Shown: in pieces, positions 43,105-52,400 of the stretch
Layout: the number at the start of each line of letters is the position of its first letter
How positions within the stretch are numbered: position 1 is the first letter of the stretch
Source: CAYOZN01 sp964408455
Lineage (GTDB): Bacteria; Planctomycetota; Phycisphaerae; UBA1845; UTPLA1
Assembly: GCA_964408455.1 (NCBI GenBank)
Contig: CAYOZN010000009.1
Span: 62,001 to 126,000 of the forward strand
Reading direction: 5' to 3'
DNA: 64,000 nt
Position numbers and translations under genes: made by a program
Notes under the pieces: generated by a model
Database searches by the model: none
Told to the model about the DNA's origin: nothing
The model's input: the letters and a program-made list of their open reading frames with translations, nothing else

Positions 43105-44442
43105 ATGTTCCAACGCTACGCGGCAAACTGGCTGATCCTTCTGCTGCCACTTGCGGCAAGCGCCCGCGCAGCCGCCCTTCAGGCTCCGCCCCCCGGCGCA
43201 CCGGTGCCTGCCAGCGCCCCTGCAGCGGACGCGGCCGATCAGGTCTTCACGCTGCCTCCCCGGGTAGAGCCCTTTGCCCTCGACTATCCCTACGCAACCG
43301 GCAACTGGTTCGGCACACGCGACTGGCTCGAAGACCACGGCGTCGTCAGTCAGTTCTTCATCAACGACACCTACGGCTGGAACATCGGCGGCGGACTCGG
43401 GCACACCGGCCGCAACGCGGGCACCTTCGACTACATCGCCACGGTTGACTTTGAACGACTGGGCTGGATTCGCGGCGGCCGCGGCCTGATACACGTCCGG
43501 CGTCAGGTGGGCAGCGGCGTCAACGCCTCGACCGGAAGCCTGTTTCAGGTCTTTGACGATACCGATGTCGATCGATCGCTGGAGATCTCTCAGCTCTGGT
43601 ACGAACAGGCGCTCGCTCCCAACCGGCTCTGGGTGCGCTTCGGCTTTCTCGACTATCAGACGATCGTCGACCGAAATGCCTTCGCCAACAGCGAAGACAA
43701 GCAGTTCATGAACCAGGCGCTGGATAACAATCCGCTGGTGCCGCTCAACATCGGCCTCGGCATCGAGATGACCTACAAGCCGTGCGACTGGTTCTCGATC
43801 ATCGGCGGCGTCGGCGACGCCTCGCCGGACGCGAATCGCAAGCCGGGGTTTTCAACCGCCTTTCACGGCAAACGACAGTTCGTGGCCTACCTTGAACCCA
43901 CGTTCCACTTGCGTCTGCCCAATCCGCTCGGCTCGGGCCCGCTGGATGGAAATTATCGCTTCGGCATGGTGTACGATCCGCGCTCGCGCGTCATCTTCGC
44001 GCCCCCGAACACCGATCCGGCGCTGATCGAGCGCCGGGGCAACGACTTAGGCTTCTACGCCTCGTTCGACCAGATGCTCTTTCGCGAATCGACGGCTGAC
44101 ATGCAGGGACTGGGCTGGTTCTTCCGCTATGGCTTTCGCCACGGCGACATCAATCGCATCGAGCAGTTCTGGTCGACCGGGCTCGAATATGCCGGCCTGC
44201 TTCCGCACCGCAACGAGGACAAGCTGGGCGTCGCGGTGTACCAGTCCATCCCATCGCGCGAGTTCAATTCGCGCGTCAACACGAAAGCCGACGACGAAAC
44301 GGTCTTTGAGGCGTACTACGCGATTCAGGTCACGCCCTGGCTGACCATCACGCCCGACGTGCAATACATCTCCAGCCCGGGGATTGACGATTCGATTGAT
44401 GATTGCGTGGTGCTCGGCGTGCGCACCCGCATCAGCCTGTGA
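43105..44442 (+). CDS. OprB-family carbohydrate porin
   Basis: 445 residues. Signal peptide (LILLLPLAASARA) then a Pro/Ala-rich linker of about 35 residues. The barrel matches OprB: YATGNWFGTRDWLEDHGVVS, FINDTYGWNIGGGL, LEISQLWYEQALA, LWVRFGFLDYQTIVDRNAFA, ANSEDKQFMNQAL and a C-terminal DDCVVLGVRTRISL ending in an aromatic-poor strand. OprB proteins form outer-membrane channels for sugars. The presence of this porin with waaA supports an LPS-bearing, Gram-negative envelope. Confidence 0.85.
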   Translation: MFQRYAANWLILLLPLAASARAAALQAPPPGAPVPASAPAADAADQVFTLPPRVEPFALDYPYATGNWFGTRDWLEDHGVVSQFFINDTYGWNIGGGLGHTGRNAGTFDYIATVDFERLGWIRGGRGLIHVRRQVGSGVNASTGSLFQVFDDTDVDRSLEISQLWYEQALAPNRLWVRFGFLDYQTIVDRNAFANSEDKQFMNQALDNNPLVPLNIGLGIEMTYKPCDWFSIIGGVGDASPDANRKPGFSTAFHGKRQFVAYLEPTFHLRLPNPLGSGPLDGNYRFGMVYDPRSRVIFAPPNTDPALIERRGNDLGFYASFDQMLFRESTADMQGLGWFFRYGFRHGDINRIEQFWSTGLEYAGLLPHRNEDKLGVAVYQSIPSREFNSRVNTKADDETVFEAYYAIQVTPWLTITPDVQYISSPGIDDSIDDCVVLGVRTRISL

Positions 44443-44493
44443 CGGATGACATGGAGACTGGCCGTTGCGGCCCTGAGTCGGTGCATTCGGCTA

Positions 44494-46236
44494 TTACGCA
44501 CGAAAGTGAGCGGCCTCGCGACCGTCCCGCGTGAGATCGCTATCCATGCCGGGTCGTGGCAGGAGATACTGCTGCTTGAATTGCTCGGCAGTGCGGGCAC
44601 GCTCACGGCGCAGCCGCTGCTCGCGCGTGGCCATGGCCCCTTCCTCAAGCTCAAAGACCTCCAGCGCGCCAAGTCGCAGGCTGTCGCGCTTCTGGTCATA
44701 TTCAAGGCTGATCGCCCGCAGGGCCCGATCCAGCCGATCGGCGAGGTTTTCGACCCGCCGGGCCTCGCTGCTCTCAATGTAGAGCCGGTAGCGCGGGGGA
44801 TCGTCGAACCGCGGTGCCAGCACGAATGCCGACGCCGGCGCCCCGCAGCGCTCGAAGACACCGCTCATGGCCGCCACCACCTGGTCCTCCGTCAACTTCT
44901 CGCCCGCCATGCTGGCAGTATGGGCGTCGCGGCTTAGAAACTCGATCACCGGCGCTTGACCCGCGCGACCGACGACGCGCACGCGATCGCCGATGTCGTA
45001 GCGATAGAGGCCACTGGCGTTGGTCAGCACCAGGAAGTAATCGGCGCCTGTTTCGAGTTCGTGGCTTCGCAGCACAGGGGCCGACGGCTCTCCGTAGCGC
45101 TCCGCCGGGATGAACTCGAAGAACTGTGTCTGCACCGACAGAATGCCGGCGGGCGTATGATCCTCCACCGGAATCGACACGCGCCCCTCGCTGGCGATCA
45201 GGCCGATGTCGCGCGCGGGCAGTTCGCCGTAATACTGCGGAAACTGGCTCTCGTACAGGCCCATGGTGCCGCCCAGCCAATGCGCCCGAAACGACAGGGA
45301 CCAGTAGTGTTTCGGATAAAGCGCGCCGTGCTCGATGCAGATGCCCTCGAGGCGCCGGGCGGCCGCCGGATCGGGCCGCAGCCGCCGCCGGAGTGCCACG
45401 CGGATGTCGGTCGGCACGTCGAGTTCGCCGTCCAGCGTGCCGTCGTGAATGTCGCGTACCAGGCGCGCGCGCTGTTCGTTGCCGGTCTTCGCCAAGACGA
45501 TCAGCGTCGCCGGGTTGGCGGTGACCAGCCATGCCACGTCGCGCGGCATGGCGAACCGCATGATGGTGTAGTATTTGGCGGCGGCATCGCGTATGCGGCT
45601 GACGACCGGAGCGCTCGTATAGTACCGCCGCACCAGCCGCTTCTGCGTCTCGGCCAGCAGGCCCGTGATCGCGCCGCAGTCGATGCCGCCCGGCGACACG
45701 TGATCGCGCTTGGGACTGGTCACCTGCACGATCGACCGCAGCACGCTGCCGGGATGATCGACCAGCGCCTTCAGCCCCCACACGTTCCAGCCCTGCCGGC
45801 AGTCGGCCAGCACCCGGGCGGTGATGGGGATGTACTTGGGCCGGGCGGTCGTGCCGCTGGTCAACGCGAACATCAGCACCTTCTCGCGGCGATCCAGCAG
45901 AATGCCGTGCTCGCCGTGGCGCATGCGGTCAATGTACCGGTCGAACGCCTCGTATCGCTGAACCGGAACGCGAGAGCAGTAATCGGCATAGGAACGGATG
46001 GTGTCAAACCGATGGCGTCGGCCGAATTCGCTGTCGGCCGCGGACGCGATCAGCCGCGACAGCAGCCCTTCCTGCGTGGCATGCGCCTGCGCCACCGCGC
46101 GCAGAAACGTGCGGCTCAACCGCTGGGCATGCAGGCTGGCGAGTTTTGCCAGCACCGTGTCCCAGACGGGCCTCGCCCGGCAGATCTGACCCGGCGGCGC
46201 GATTTGCGGTGAGGGCACAGCCCGCGCGTTCAGCAT
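44494..46236 (-). CDS. GH3 family acyl-adenylate/amide synthetase
   Basis: 580 residues, the normal GH3 length. LMFALTSGTTARPKYIPIT is the ATP/AMP loop, LYESQFPQYYGELPARDIGL follows, then FFEFIPAERYG, YFLVLTNASGLYRYDIGDRV and VEFLSRDAHTASMAGEKLTE-like motifs of the ANL superfamily. Plant members join jasmonate or auxin to amino acids; bacterial members are found beside membrane or lipid genes, and their substrates are unknown. It lies 18 bases after a membrane hydrolase gene on the same strand, which suggests an operon with acyl-group chemistry. Confidence 0.87.
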   Translation of the reverse strand: MLNARAVPSPQIAPPGQICRARPVWDTVLAKLASLHAQRLSRTFLRAVAQAHATQEGLLSRLIASAADSEFGRRHRFDTIRSYADYCSRVPVQRYEAFDRYIDRMRHGEHGILLDRREKVLMFALTSGTTARPKYIPITARVLADCRQGWNVWGLKALVDHPGSVLRSIVQVTSPKRDHVSPGGIDCGAITGLLAETQKRLVRRYYTSAPVVSRIRDAAAKYYTIMRFAMPRDVAWLVTANPATLIVLAKTGNEQRARLVRDIHDGTLDGELDVPTDIRVALRRRLRPDPAAARRLEGICIEHGALYPKHYWSLSFRAHWLGGTMGLYESQFPQYYGELPARDIGLIASEGRVSIPVEDHTPAGILSVQTQFFEFIPAERYGEPSAPVLRSHELETGADYFLVLTNASGLYRYDIGDRVRVVGRAGQAPVIEFLSRDAHTASMAGEKLTEDQVVAAMSGVFERCGAPASAFVLAPRFDDPPRYRLYIESSEARRVENLADRLDRALRAISLEYDQKRDSLRLGALEVFELEEGAMATREQRLRRERARTAEQFKQQYLLPRPGMDSDLTRDGREAAHFRA

Positions 46237-46254
46237 CGGCGCAAAATCCTGTCG

Positions 46255-47550
46255 TCAGTTCTCGTTTGAGCGCGATTCATAGGCTTCCGACTCGCGTTTC
46301 GCCGCAACCCGGCGGCCGCGAATGGCCCCGCGCAGACGCCGGCCGGCATCGTCGCGACGCATGATCCCGTCCTCATCGACGCTGATCCGCTGATAGGCCT
46401 GCTCGCTGCGGGCGATCTCCTCCAGCCGGCAGCGGTGGTAAATATTATCATCCGCATCCAGGCCGACGAGATAACGGTCAAAAAAATGCACCGTGCGCCG
46501 CGCGTACTCGGGCGCCGCGACATCCACCGACTGATTATGCTTCGCCCGAGGCACGATCCACAGATATTTCGGTTGCGGGGCGAGGGCGTACAGCAGCCGC
46601 GACTGATCCACCGGGATGTACCCGTCGCGGGCCCCGTGGATCAACAGGAGCGGGCGCGGCACCATCCGCTGCACGGCCTTGCGTACCGACGGGAACTCGC
46701 ACTTGAAATGGCGGCGGGCGCTGGCGAAGACGCACCATCGCAGAAAGCGCCAGAACTCCGGCGGATGGTTCTCATACACCAGCCGCACACTGGCAAAAAT
46801 CTTCGCCCACTTGCGCATCAGATGCTCCAGCGTGCAATCCGAGGAGAAGGTGCCGTCCCCGACGATCGCCCTCACCGACGGACGGTGCTCCGCCGCCAGA
46901 ATCGCGGCGCCCGCCCCGCGCGAAATTCCCAGCACGCCAAGTTCCGCCGGCCTTCCCTGCTCCGTCAGCCACGACTCGCACCACGCGATGGCCGCGTCCA
47001 TGTCGTCGACCTCGCGATCGCTGGCCCACTGTCGCGGCTGGTAGTCGTCCGCGGCCATCGCCGATTCTCCCTGGCCGCGAAAATCGAACGCAAATAAATC
47101 GTAGCCGGCCTCCCACAGCGGTCGTGCATAGCGGGCCACGCTCTGCCGGCTGCTCTTGAACTCCGGGGCAAAGACGATCAGCCCGCGGGGCGCGCCCGCC
47201 GCCGAATTCGATGCCGTCGTTGTGACACGTCCATCCGCATCCGCGTCCGTCTCCGCGGCGGCGTTCCAGGCCCGATCGCTCCAATGATCGCCGCCCGTCG
47301 GATTGCCGCGGATCAGCGTTCCCCGAAGCCGAACGCCGTCCGCCGCATAAAAATCGACATCGATCCCGGCCATCGGCACGAATCGCGTCTGGGCCACGGC
47401 CAGCGGCGGCTCAGTGTCGCGCAGGATGTTCAGACAGATGCGCACGTATTTGCGCACCACCAGTGCCGGCACAACGATCAGGAGCGCGAGGGTGCTGAGG
47501 ATCGAGATCAGCGCCCAGTTGTGAACGATGGCAATCCAGAATTCGTACAT
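46255..47550 (-). CDS. Membrane-anchored alpha/beta hydrolase
   Basis: 431 residues from ATG 47550 (GGAGG 14 bases upstream). A membrane helix at about 10-32 precedes the hydrolase domain: VRLRGTLIRGNP, YDLFAFDFRGQGES, nucleophile Ser in GVLGISRGAGA, Asp in LIHGARDGYIPVDQSR and His in VPRAKHNQS. A cap region with Trp-rich helices (RKWAKIFASVRLVY, FWRFLRWCVF) lies before the Asp. Substrate unknown. First gene of a two-gene unit with GH3. Confidence 0.8.
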   Translation of the reverse strand: MYEFWIAIVHNWALISILSTLALLIVVPALVVRKYVRICLNILRDTEPPLAVAQTRFVPMAGIDVDFYAADGVRLRGTLIRGNPTGGDHWSDRAWNAAAETDADADGRVTTTASNSAAGAPRGLIVFAPEFKSSRQSVARYARPLWEAGYDLFAFDFRGQGESAMAADDYQPRQWASDREVDDMDAAIAWCESWLTEQGRPAELGVLGISRGAGAAILAAEHRPSVRAIVGDGTFSSDCTLEHLMRKWAKIFASVRLVYENHPPEFWRFLRWCVFASARRHFKCEFPSVRKAVQRMVPRPLLLIHGARDGYIPVDQSRLLYALAPQPKYLWIVPRAKHNQSVDVAAPEYARRTVHFFDRYLVGLDADDNIYHRCRLEEIARSEQAYQRISVDEDGIMRRDDAGRRLRGAIRGRRVAAKRESEAYESRSNEN

Positions 47551-47842
47551 CACGCGCGGCAGCCTCCGCAAATGCGACGCGACCGATGCGATCGATCGAA
47601 GCGGTGCTCCGCACGCGGGATAGAAGCAACATCGTAGCCGGTGTCGGCCCGCCCGGCCAGCGCGACGCGGGGCCGGCAGAGTCGTTGAGCGTCCTCCGGG
47701 CGGCACGTTGACCCTCTTCCCGGTCACAGCGCCTGTAAAACACAGCGCGAATCGCAGTGCGGATGACACCCATGAATTGACGGTCGCGCTCGCCGCGCTA
47801 CAATGCCGCCGCAAAAAGGTCAACTGTTCGAGGGAGACCATC

Positions 47843-48475
47843 ATGACAAAACGGTTTCTGGTATTGGCCCTGCTCCTGGCCTCGACGCTGCCCGGCACTG
47901 GCTGCTCCTTTCTCCTGAAGCGCACCTACAAAGAAGCCAAGGGCGCCGGGGCCAAGGCGGCGGATGTGCCCGGTACCGTGCAGACGGACTTCAGGGAATA
48001 CAAGGGCGTGCAGATCGAAGCGCCGCGATCGGAACTGGGCGATCTGGTCGTCCCCGCCTTTCTGGATTCCGTCAAACCGATGCTGGTGGCGCAGCTGACG
48101 CAGCCTTCCGAAGACGGGGAAGTACCCGCCGTTTTTCCCGGCGGCGAACCTGTGTTGACCGTCACACCGCAGATCATGTGGTATCACGAGCGCGGCGGCG
48201 CCGGCGGAATCCTCGGCTCCGATTCGTTTGCCATCGGCCTGTTCCGCTTGTCTGCCAACGGGACCGAAGTCGGCCGCGTGCAGGTCGTGACCAAGAGCGG
48301 CGCCTCGCGAACGGAACCGCCGGACATGGCGGAGGCCATGGCCAAGGGCCTGCGACGCTACATCGTCCGAGTACGTGACGGCATCTCGGAAGAGGATCAA
48401 GAAAAAGCCGAAAAAGACCGCGAAAAGAAAAACGAGGAACGAAAAGAAAAGGAGGCAGAGGCCGAGGGGCGATGA
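47843..48475 (+). CDS. Lipoprotein with charged C-terminal tail (copy 1)
   Basis: 210 residues. ATG 47843 follows AGGGAGA. The lipobox ends at LPGTGC. Conserved with the next gene in KEAKGAGAKAADVPGTVQTD, VPAFLDSVKPMLVAQL, IMWYHERGG, GSDSFAIGLFRLS, VVTKSGASRT and RYIVRVRDGISEEDQ, followed by a Glu/Lys/Arg tail of about 30 residues. WYHERGG and the shared GRVQVVTKSGASRT suggest a small beta-rich domain like DUF4410-type lipoproteins, but the family is not certain. Tandem duplicate; partner in envelope. Confidence 0.7.
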   Translation: MTKRFLVLALLLASTLPGTGCSFLLKRTYKEAKGAGAKAADVPGTVQTDFREYKGVQIEAPRSELGDLVVPAFLDSVKPMLVAQLTQPSEDGEVPAVFPGGEPVLTVTPQIMWYHERGGAGGILGSDSFAIGLFRLSANGTEVGRVQVVTKSGASRTEPPDMAEAMAKGLRRYIVRVRDGISEEDQEKAEKDREKKNEERKEKEAEAEGR

Positions 48476-48593
48476 ATGAAGCGCGGGTCCGGTCGCGCGT
48501 CATCGGCTCGGCTTACCATTCGGCGCTCCCACACGATCACCGGCGTGTCCGATGGCCTGCCCGGCGACCCCCGTGCAAGGAGGCGGGTAGCCC

Positions 48594-49217
48594 ATGAACC
48601 GGAATCTGACATTGCTTGCCGTCCTCGCGCTCGCTTTGTCGCTGAACGCCGGTTGCAGCCATATCATCAAGCGCTCGCTGAAAGAAGCCAAAGGCGCGAC
48701 TGCGAAGGCGGCTGAGGTTCCTGGCACGCTGATCACGGATTTCTCCGCGTTCGCGGCCGTGGAGGTCAGCGAACCACAAAATCGCCTCGGTGGCCTGGTA
48801 AATTCGGAGTTCATTCACGCACTTCGCCCCATGCTGGTCCGGCAATTGGCGGAGGAAGAGGCATGCCCCTTCCCGGGCGGGCACCGGTCGGATGCCACCG
48901 GTCCCATGCTGCACGTCGAAACCGACATCATGTGGTATCACGACCGCGGCGGTGGCCTGGCGGCTGTACTCGGCAAAGACTCCTTCGCCATCGCACTGTT
49001 CACGCTTTCGGATGGCAATGCGGAAGTCGCGCGCGTGCAGGTGGTGACCAAGAGCGGCGCCTCGCGCACCGATTCGCCTGAGATGGCCGAGGAATTGGCC
49101 AAGGGCCTGGCGCGGTTCATCATTCGCGTTCGCGATGGCATATCTGAAGAGGATCAGGCCGAAGCCGAAAAGGAACGCGACAAACGGCGGCAGGAACGGG
49201 AGGCCGAGTCGGATTGA
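48594..49217 (+). CDS. Lipoprotein with charged C-terminal tail (copy 2)
   Basis: 207 residues, clear paralogue of the upstream gene: KEAKGATAKAAEVPGTLITD, IMWYHDRGGG, GKDSFAIALFTLSDGNAEVA, VVTKSGASRTDSPEMAEELA, RVRDGISEEDQ. AAGGAGG lies ten bases before ATG 48594. Lipobox LSLNAGC. The charged tail is shorter. The 118-bp gap contains no hairpin, so both are probably one transcription unit. Function unknown. Confidence 0.7.
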   Translation: MNRNLTLLAVLALALSLNAGCSHIIKRSLKEAKGATAKAAEVPGTLITDFSAFAAVEVSEPQNRLGGLVNSEFIHALRPMLVRQLAEEEACPFPGGHRSDATGPMLHVETDIMWYHDRGGGLAAVLGKDSFAIALFTLSDGNAEVARVQVVTKSGASRTDSPEMAEELAKGLARFIIRVRDGISEEDQAEAEKERDKRRQEREAESD

Positions 49218-49332
49218 GGCGATCAGCGCGAAACTCACATGTAGTCGCAGCGTTCGTGCGCGGCTGCATCGCCGCCCCGCTCGCCGGTGGTTGACTCGCA
49301 CCAACTCATCCGCCGCGTGGGAGCGCAAGGTC

Positions 49333-49338
49333 TATAAT
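49333..49338 (+). promoter_or_regulatory. Possible -10 element ahead of the giant propeller gene
   Basis: Perfect TATAAT, 101 bases before ATG 49439. TTGACT (49291-49296) is 36 bp away, too far for a -35. Only the -10 and the position support it. Confidence 0.35.
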
Positions 49339-49438
49339 AGCAAGGGCGGCCGGGAGGTCCCGCCTCACCTTCACCGATTCGCCACATGCTCGCGTTGACC
49401 TGCGGTGCCATTTCCCGGGCCGCCGCGGAACTTTCGCT

Positions 49439-52400
49439 ATGGACAAGCCCGTCAGACATCGGCTGATCGCATTCGCCGCGATCTTTTTCCTGCAAGTCGC
49501 GGCCCTCGCCCAGAACGACGCCACCGGCTTCGATGCAGATACCTACGTCGATGTCAGCCTCGAGGCAGCCGAGGCCATCAGTCAGGCCGAGGCAGACGCC
49601 ATCGAGGGACGATGGTCGGCCGCCGCCGCCGCCTATCATCGCGCGGCGGAACGGCATGGTCACAGCCTCGTCCAGGCCGAGCCCGGTCGCTTCATCAACG
49701 TGCGCGACGCCGTCAACGCCCGCATCTGCGACTGGCCGCCGGAAGCCATCGCCGCCTATCGAACCGTCTTCGAAACCCCTGCCCGTACGGCGCTCTACCG
49801 GGCCCGCGGCGGGGCTCGCGACCACTCCGTTCCACTCAGCCCCAATGCGGCAGCCGATCGTTCGCAACTGTTCGCCGTGGCCGACAGCTTTTTCTGCACC
49901 GTCGCCGGTGCCGACGCCATGGAAATGGCAGCCGAGCTGGAACTCGAACGCGGCGAAATTCCATCGGCGGTGCGCGCCCTCAATCGCCTCGCCGCCTTTC
50001 ATCCCGACCGTGCCCGGCGCGGGCCCGCCTGGCGGCTCAAGGCCGCCTTCGCCCGCAGCCTCATGGGGGATCATGCCGCGCTCAAGGCACTGGCCGGCGA
50101 GCCGGAGGCTGAACCGCAGCCGGGCCCAACCATCGAATGGGAAGGTCGCACCCGCCCGGTCGCCGAAGTGGCAAAGTCCATGCTTGAACGCATTTCCTCG
50201 GCCGAGAGTGCCGCCGCCTCGGCATTTCGCGATCCTGCCGCGGGGCTCAGCGGCGCCTACATGGCCGGCCCCCGCCGAAACGGCCGTTTCGATGTCGATG
50301 TCAGCATGGAGGCCCGGTTCTGGCGATGCACCTACGACGAGATATTCCCGGATTCGCCGGATTCGGATCCAGCCGCTGCGGACCCCGAGTTTGCCCGCTC
50401 GCGCGAACAGGCCGCCATGCGGGCCCTGAAGAACGGCAAGCGGCTGGCCCACGAGCCGGTCTTCGGCGACGGCCTGCTCTACTGTCACGACCGGTCTTCC
50501 GTTTCGGCCGTGCATCCAGAGGCGCCGACGCGGCCCGCGTGGCGCTACGTGCTCGATGCCGACCTGCCCGCGACCGGCTGGGGCGCGGAGGACGATCCAG
50601 CCCGCCAGTTCTCCGCCCTTTATCGCGACGGGCGGCTGTACGTGCCGCTCGAGCGGCAGATCGTCGCCGGTATGGACGAGACGCGCGATGCCGCGACACT
50701 CGTCTGCCTCGAAGCCGCTTCCGGCAAGCTCATCTGGCGAAACGATCTTCCCGAATTCGCCGCCCCGTTCGAGGACGTGGTGCTGGATGGCTCGCCGCTG
50801 GCGCATCGCGATCGCATCTACAGCCTCGTCCGCCGGCGGAAGGCCTTTGGTTTTGAGGCCTGCTTCCTCGCCTGCTTTCATGCCCGCACCGGCGAGATGC
50901 TCTGGCACACCCACGTCGGCGAGGCCCCGACCGGCAGCTACGGCTACTACCGCCCGACGCAGGCCCACCCGGCCGCGTGGGGAAACCTGATCGTGACGCA
51001 CACCAATCTCGGCACCCTGGCCGCCGTCGACGGCGACAGCGGGCGCGTCGCATGGCTGCGCACCTATCGATCCAGGCGTTCCGGCGACACCGACATCGGC
51101 TGGCCCACCCAGGGCGGCCGCGGCTCGCGCTCGTGGCAATTCACCCCGACGATCATCTGGGGCGACAAGGCCGTGGCACTTCCTCTCGACGCCGATCACC
51201 TCATCGTTGTCGACCTGATCGACGGGCGGCTGCATGCCCGCGTGCCACTGCGCGAGCTGATGGATCCCGACACCCTGCTCGGCCTCGACGGCGATCTGCT
51301 CTATCTCTGCGGCGCCTCCGTCGTCTGCTATGACCTGTCCGCACAGAAAGTCCGCTGGCACCGCCCCCTGCCCGCCGGTGAACTCTTCGGCCGCGGCGCC
51401 CTGGTCCGCGACGGCCTGCTGGTCCCCACCAGCCGGGCCCTGCTGCGCTATCCCCTCGACGGCGGCATTCCCGCCGAGATGCCGTGGGCCGTCGAGCAGG
51501 CCGGCAACCTGCTGCCGCTCGCCGATCAGCTCGTCGTCGCCTCCAGCCGCGGTCTGTACGGCCTGGTCTCGCGCGACGCCGCCTTCAACCGCCTCACCGC
51601 CCGCGTCGATGCCCGCCCCGATGACGTCAACGTGGCACTCGCCCTGGCCGAACTGGCCTTCGACACCGGCGAACTCGCGCGCGGGCTCTCCGCCGTGCGC
51701 GAGGCCGTCCGCCGCGCCGCCGGCATCGACCGCCCGAGTCCAGAGGCCGGCAGGCTCTTCGAACGGCTACTCGAATTTGAGTCGGTCGTGCGTGCCCCGC
51801 GTCAAAGCCCCGACACCGCCCGCGACCGGCTGGAGGCGTCGGTCGCCCTGCTGGAGATCGCCGCCGGACTCGCAAAGAACCCGGAAGACATCCTCCGGCA
51901 GCGACTCCTGCTGGCCCGCGCCTGGCTGAGCCTGCTCGAGCCCGCCCGCGCCGTCGAGATCTACCAGTCCGTGCTTCAGGATGCCTCGCTGCGAACCCGC
52001 ATGTTCGTCTTCAGGGCCGAATACACCCCCGAGCCCGCCGCCGCCGCGAACGAGCCGGCCGAGGAGCAGGTAGCCGTCCAGCTGCGCGCCTGGATCGACG
52101 GGCTGATCCAGCGCCACGGACCCGACGTCTATGCGGCCGTCGAAACGCAGGCCCGCAATCGCCTGGCGGCCGCCCTGGATGCAGACGATCTCGCCGCGCT
52201 GATGGATGTCGCGAAGTTCTATCCCAACAGCAGCGCCGCCGCTGACGCATGGCTGGCACTGGCCCGCGGCCTGCGTTCACAGGCGGCCGCCGCCGGCACG
52301 GCCGATGCATCGCCGACCGCACGGCCCGCCGTTCTCCGCGCCTATCGACGCGCCTTTCAGGCCGCCGCCGATGCCCGGCCCGTCATCGCCGCCGAGCTGG

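Noticed and set aside
49235..51361. 708-residue minus-strand frame opposite the propeller giant
   Set aside because: Antisense of clear PQQ repeats; composition typical of shadows.
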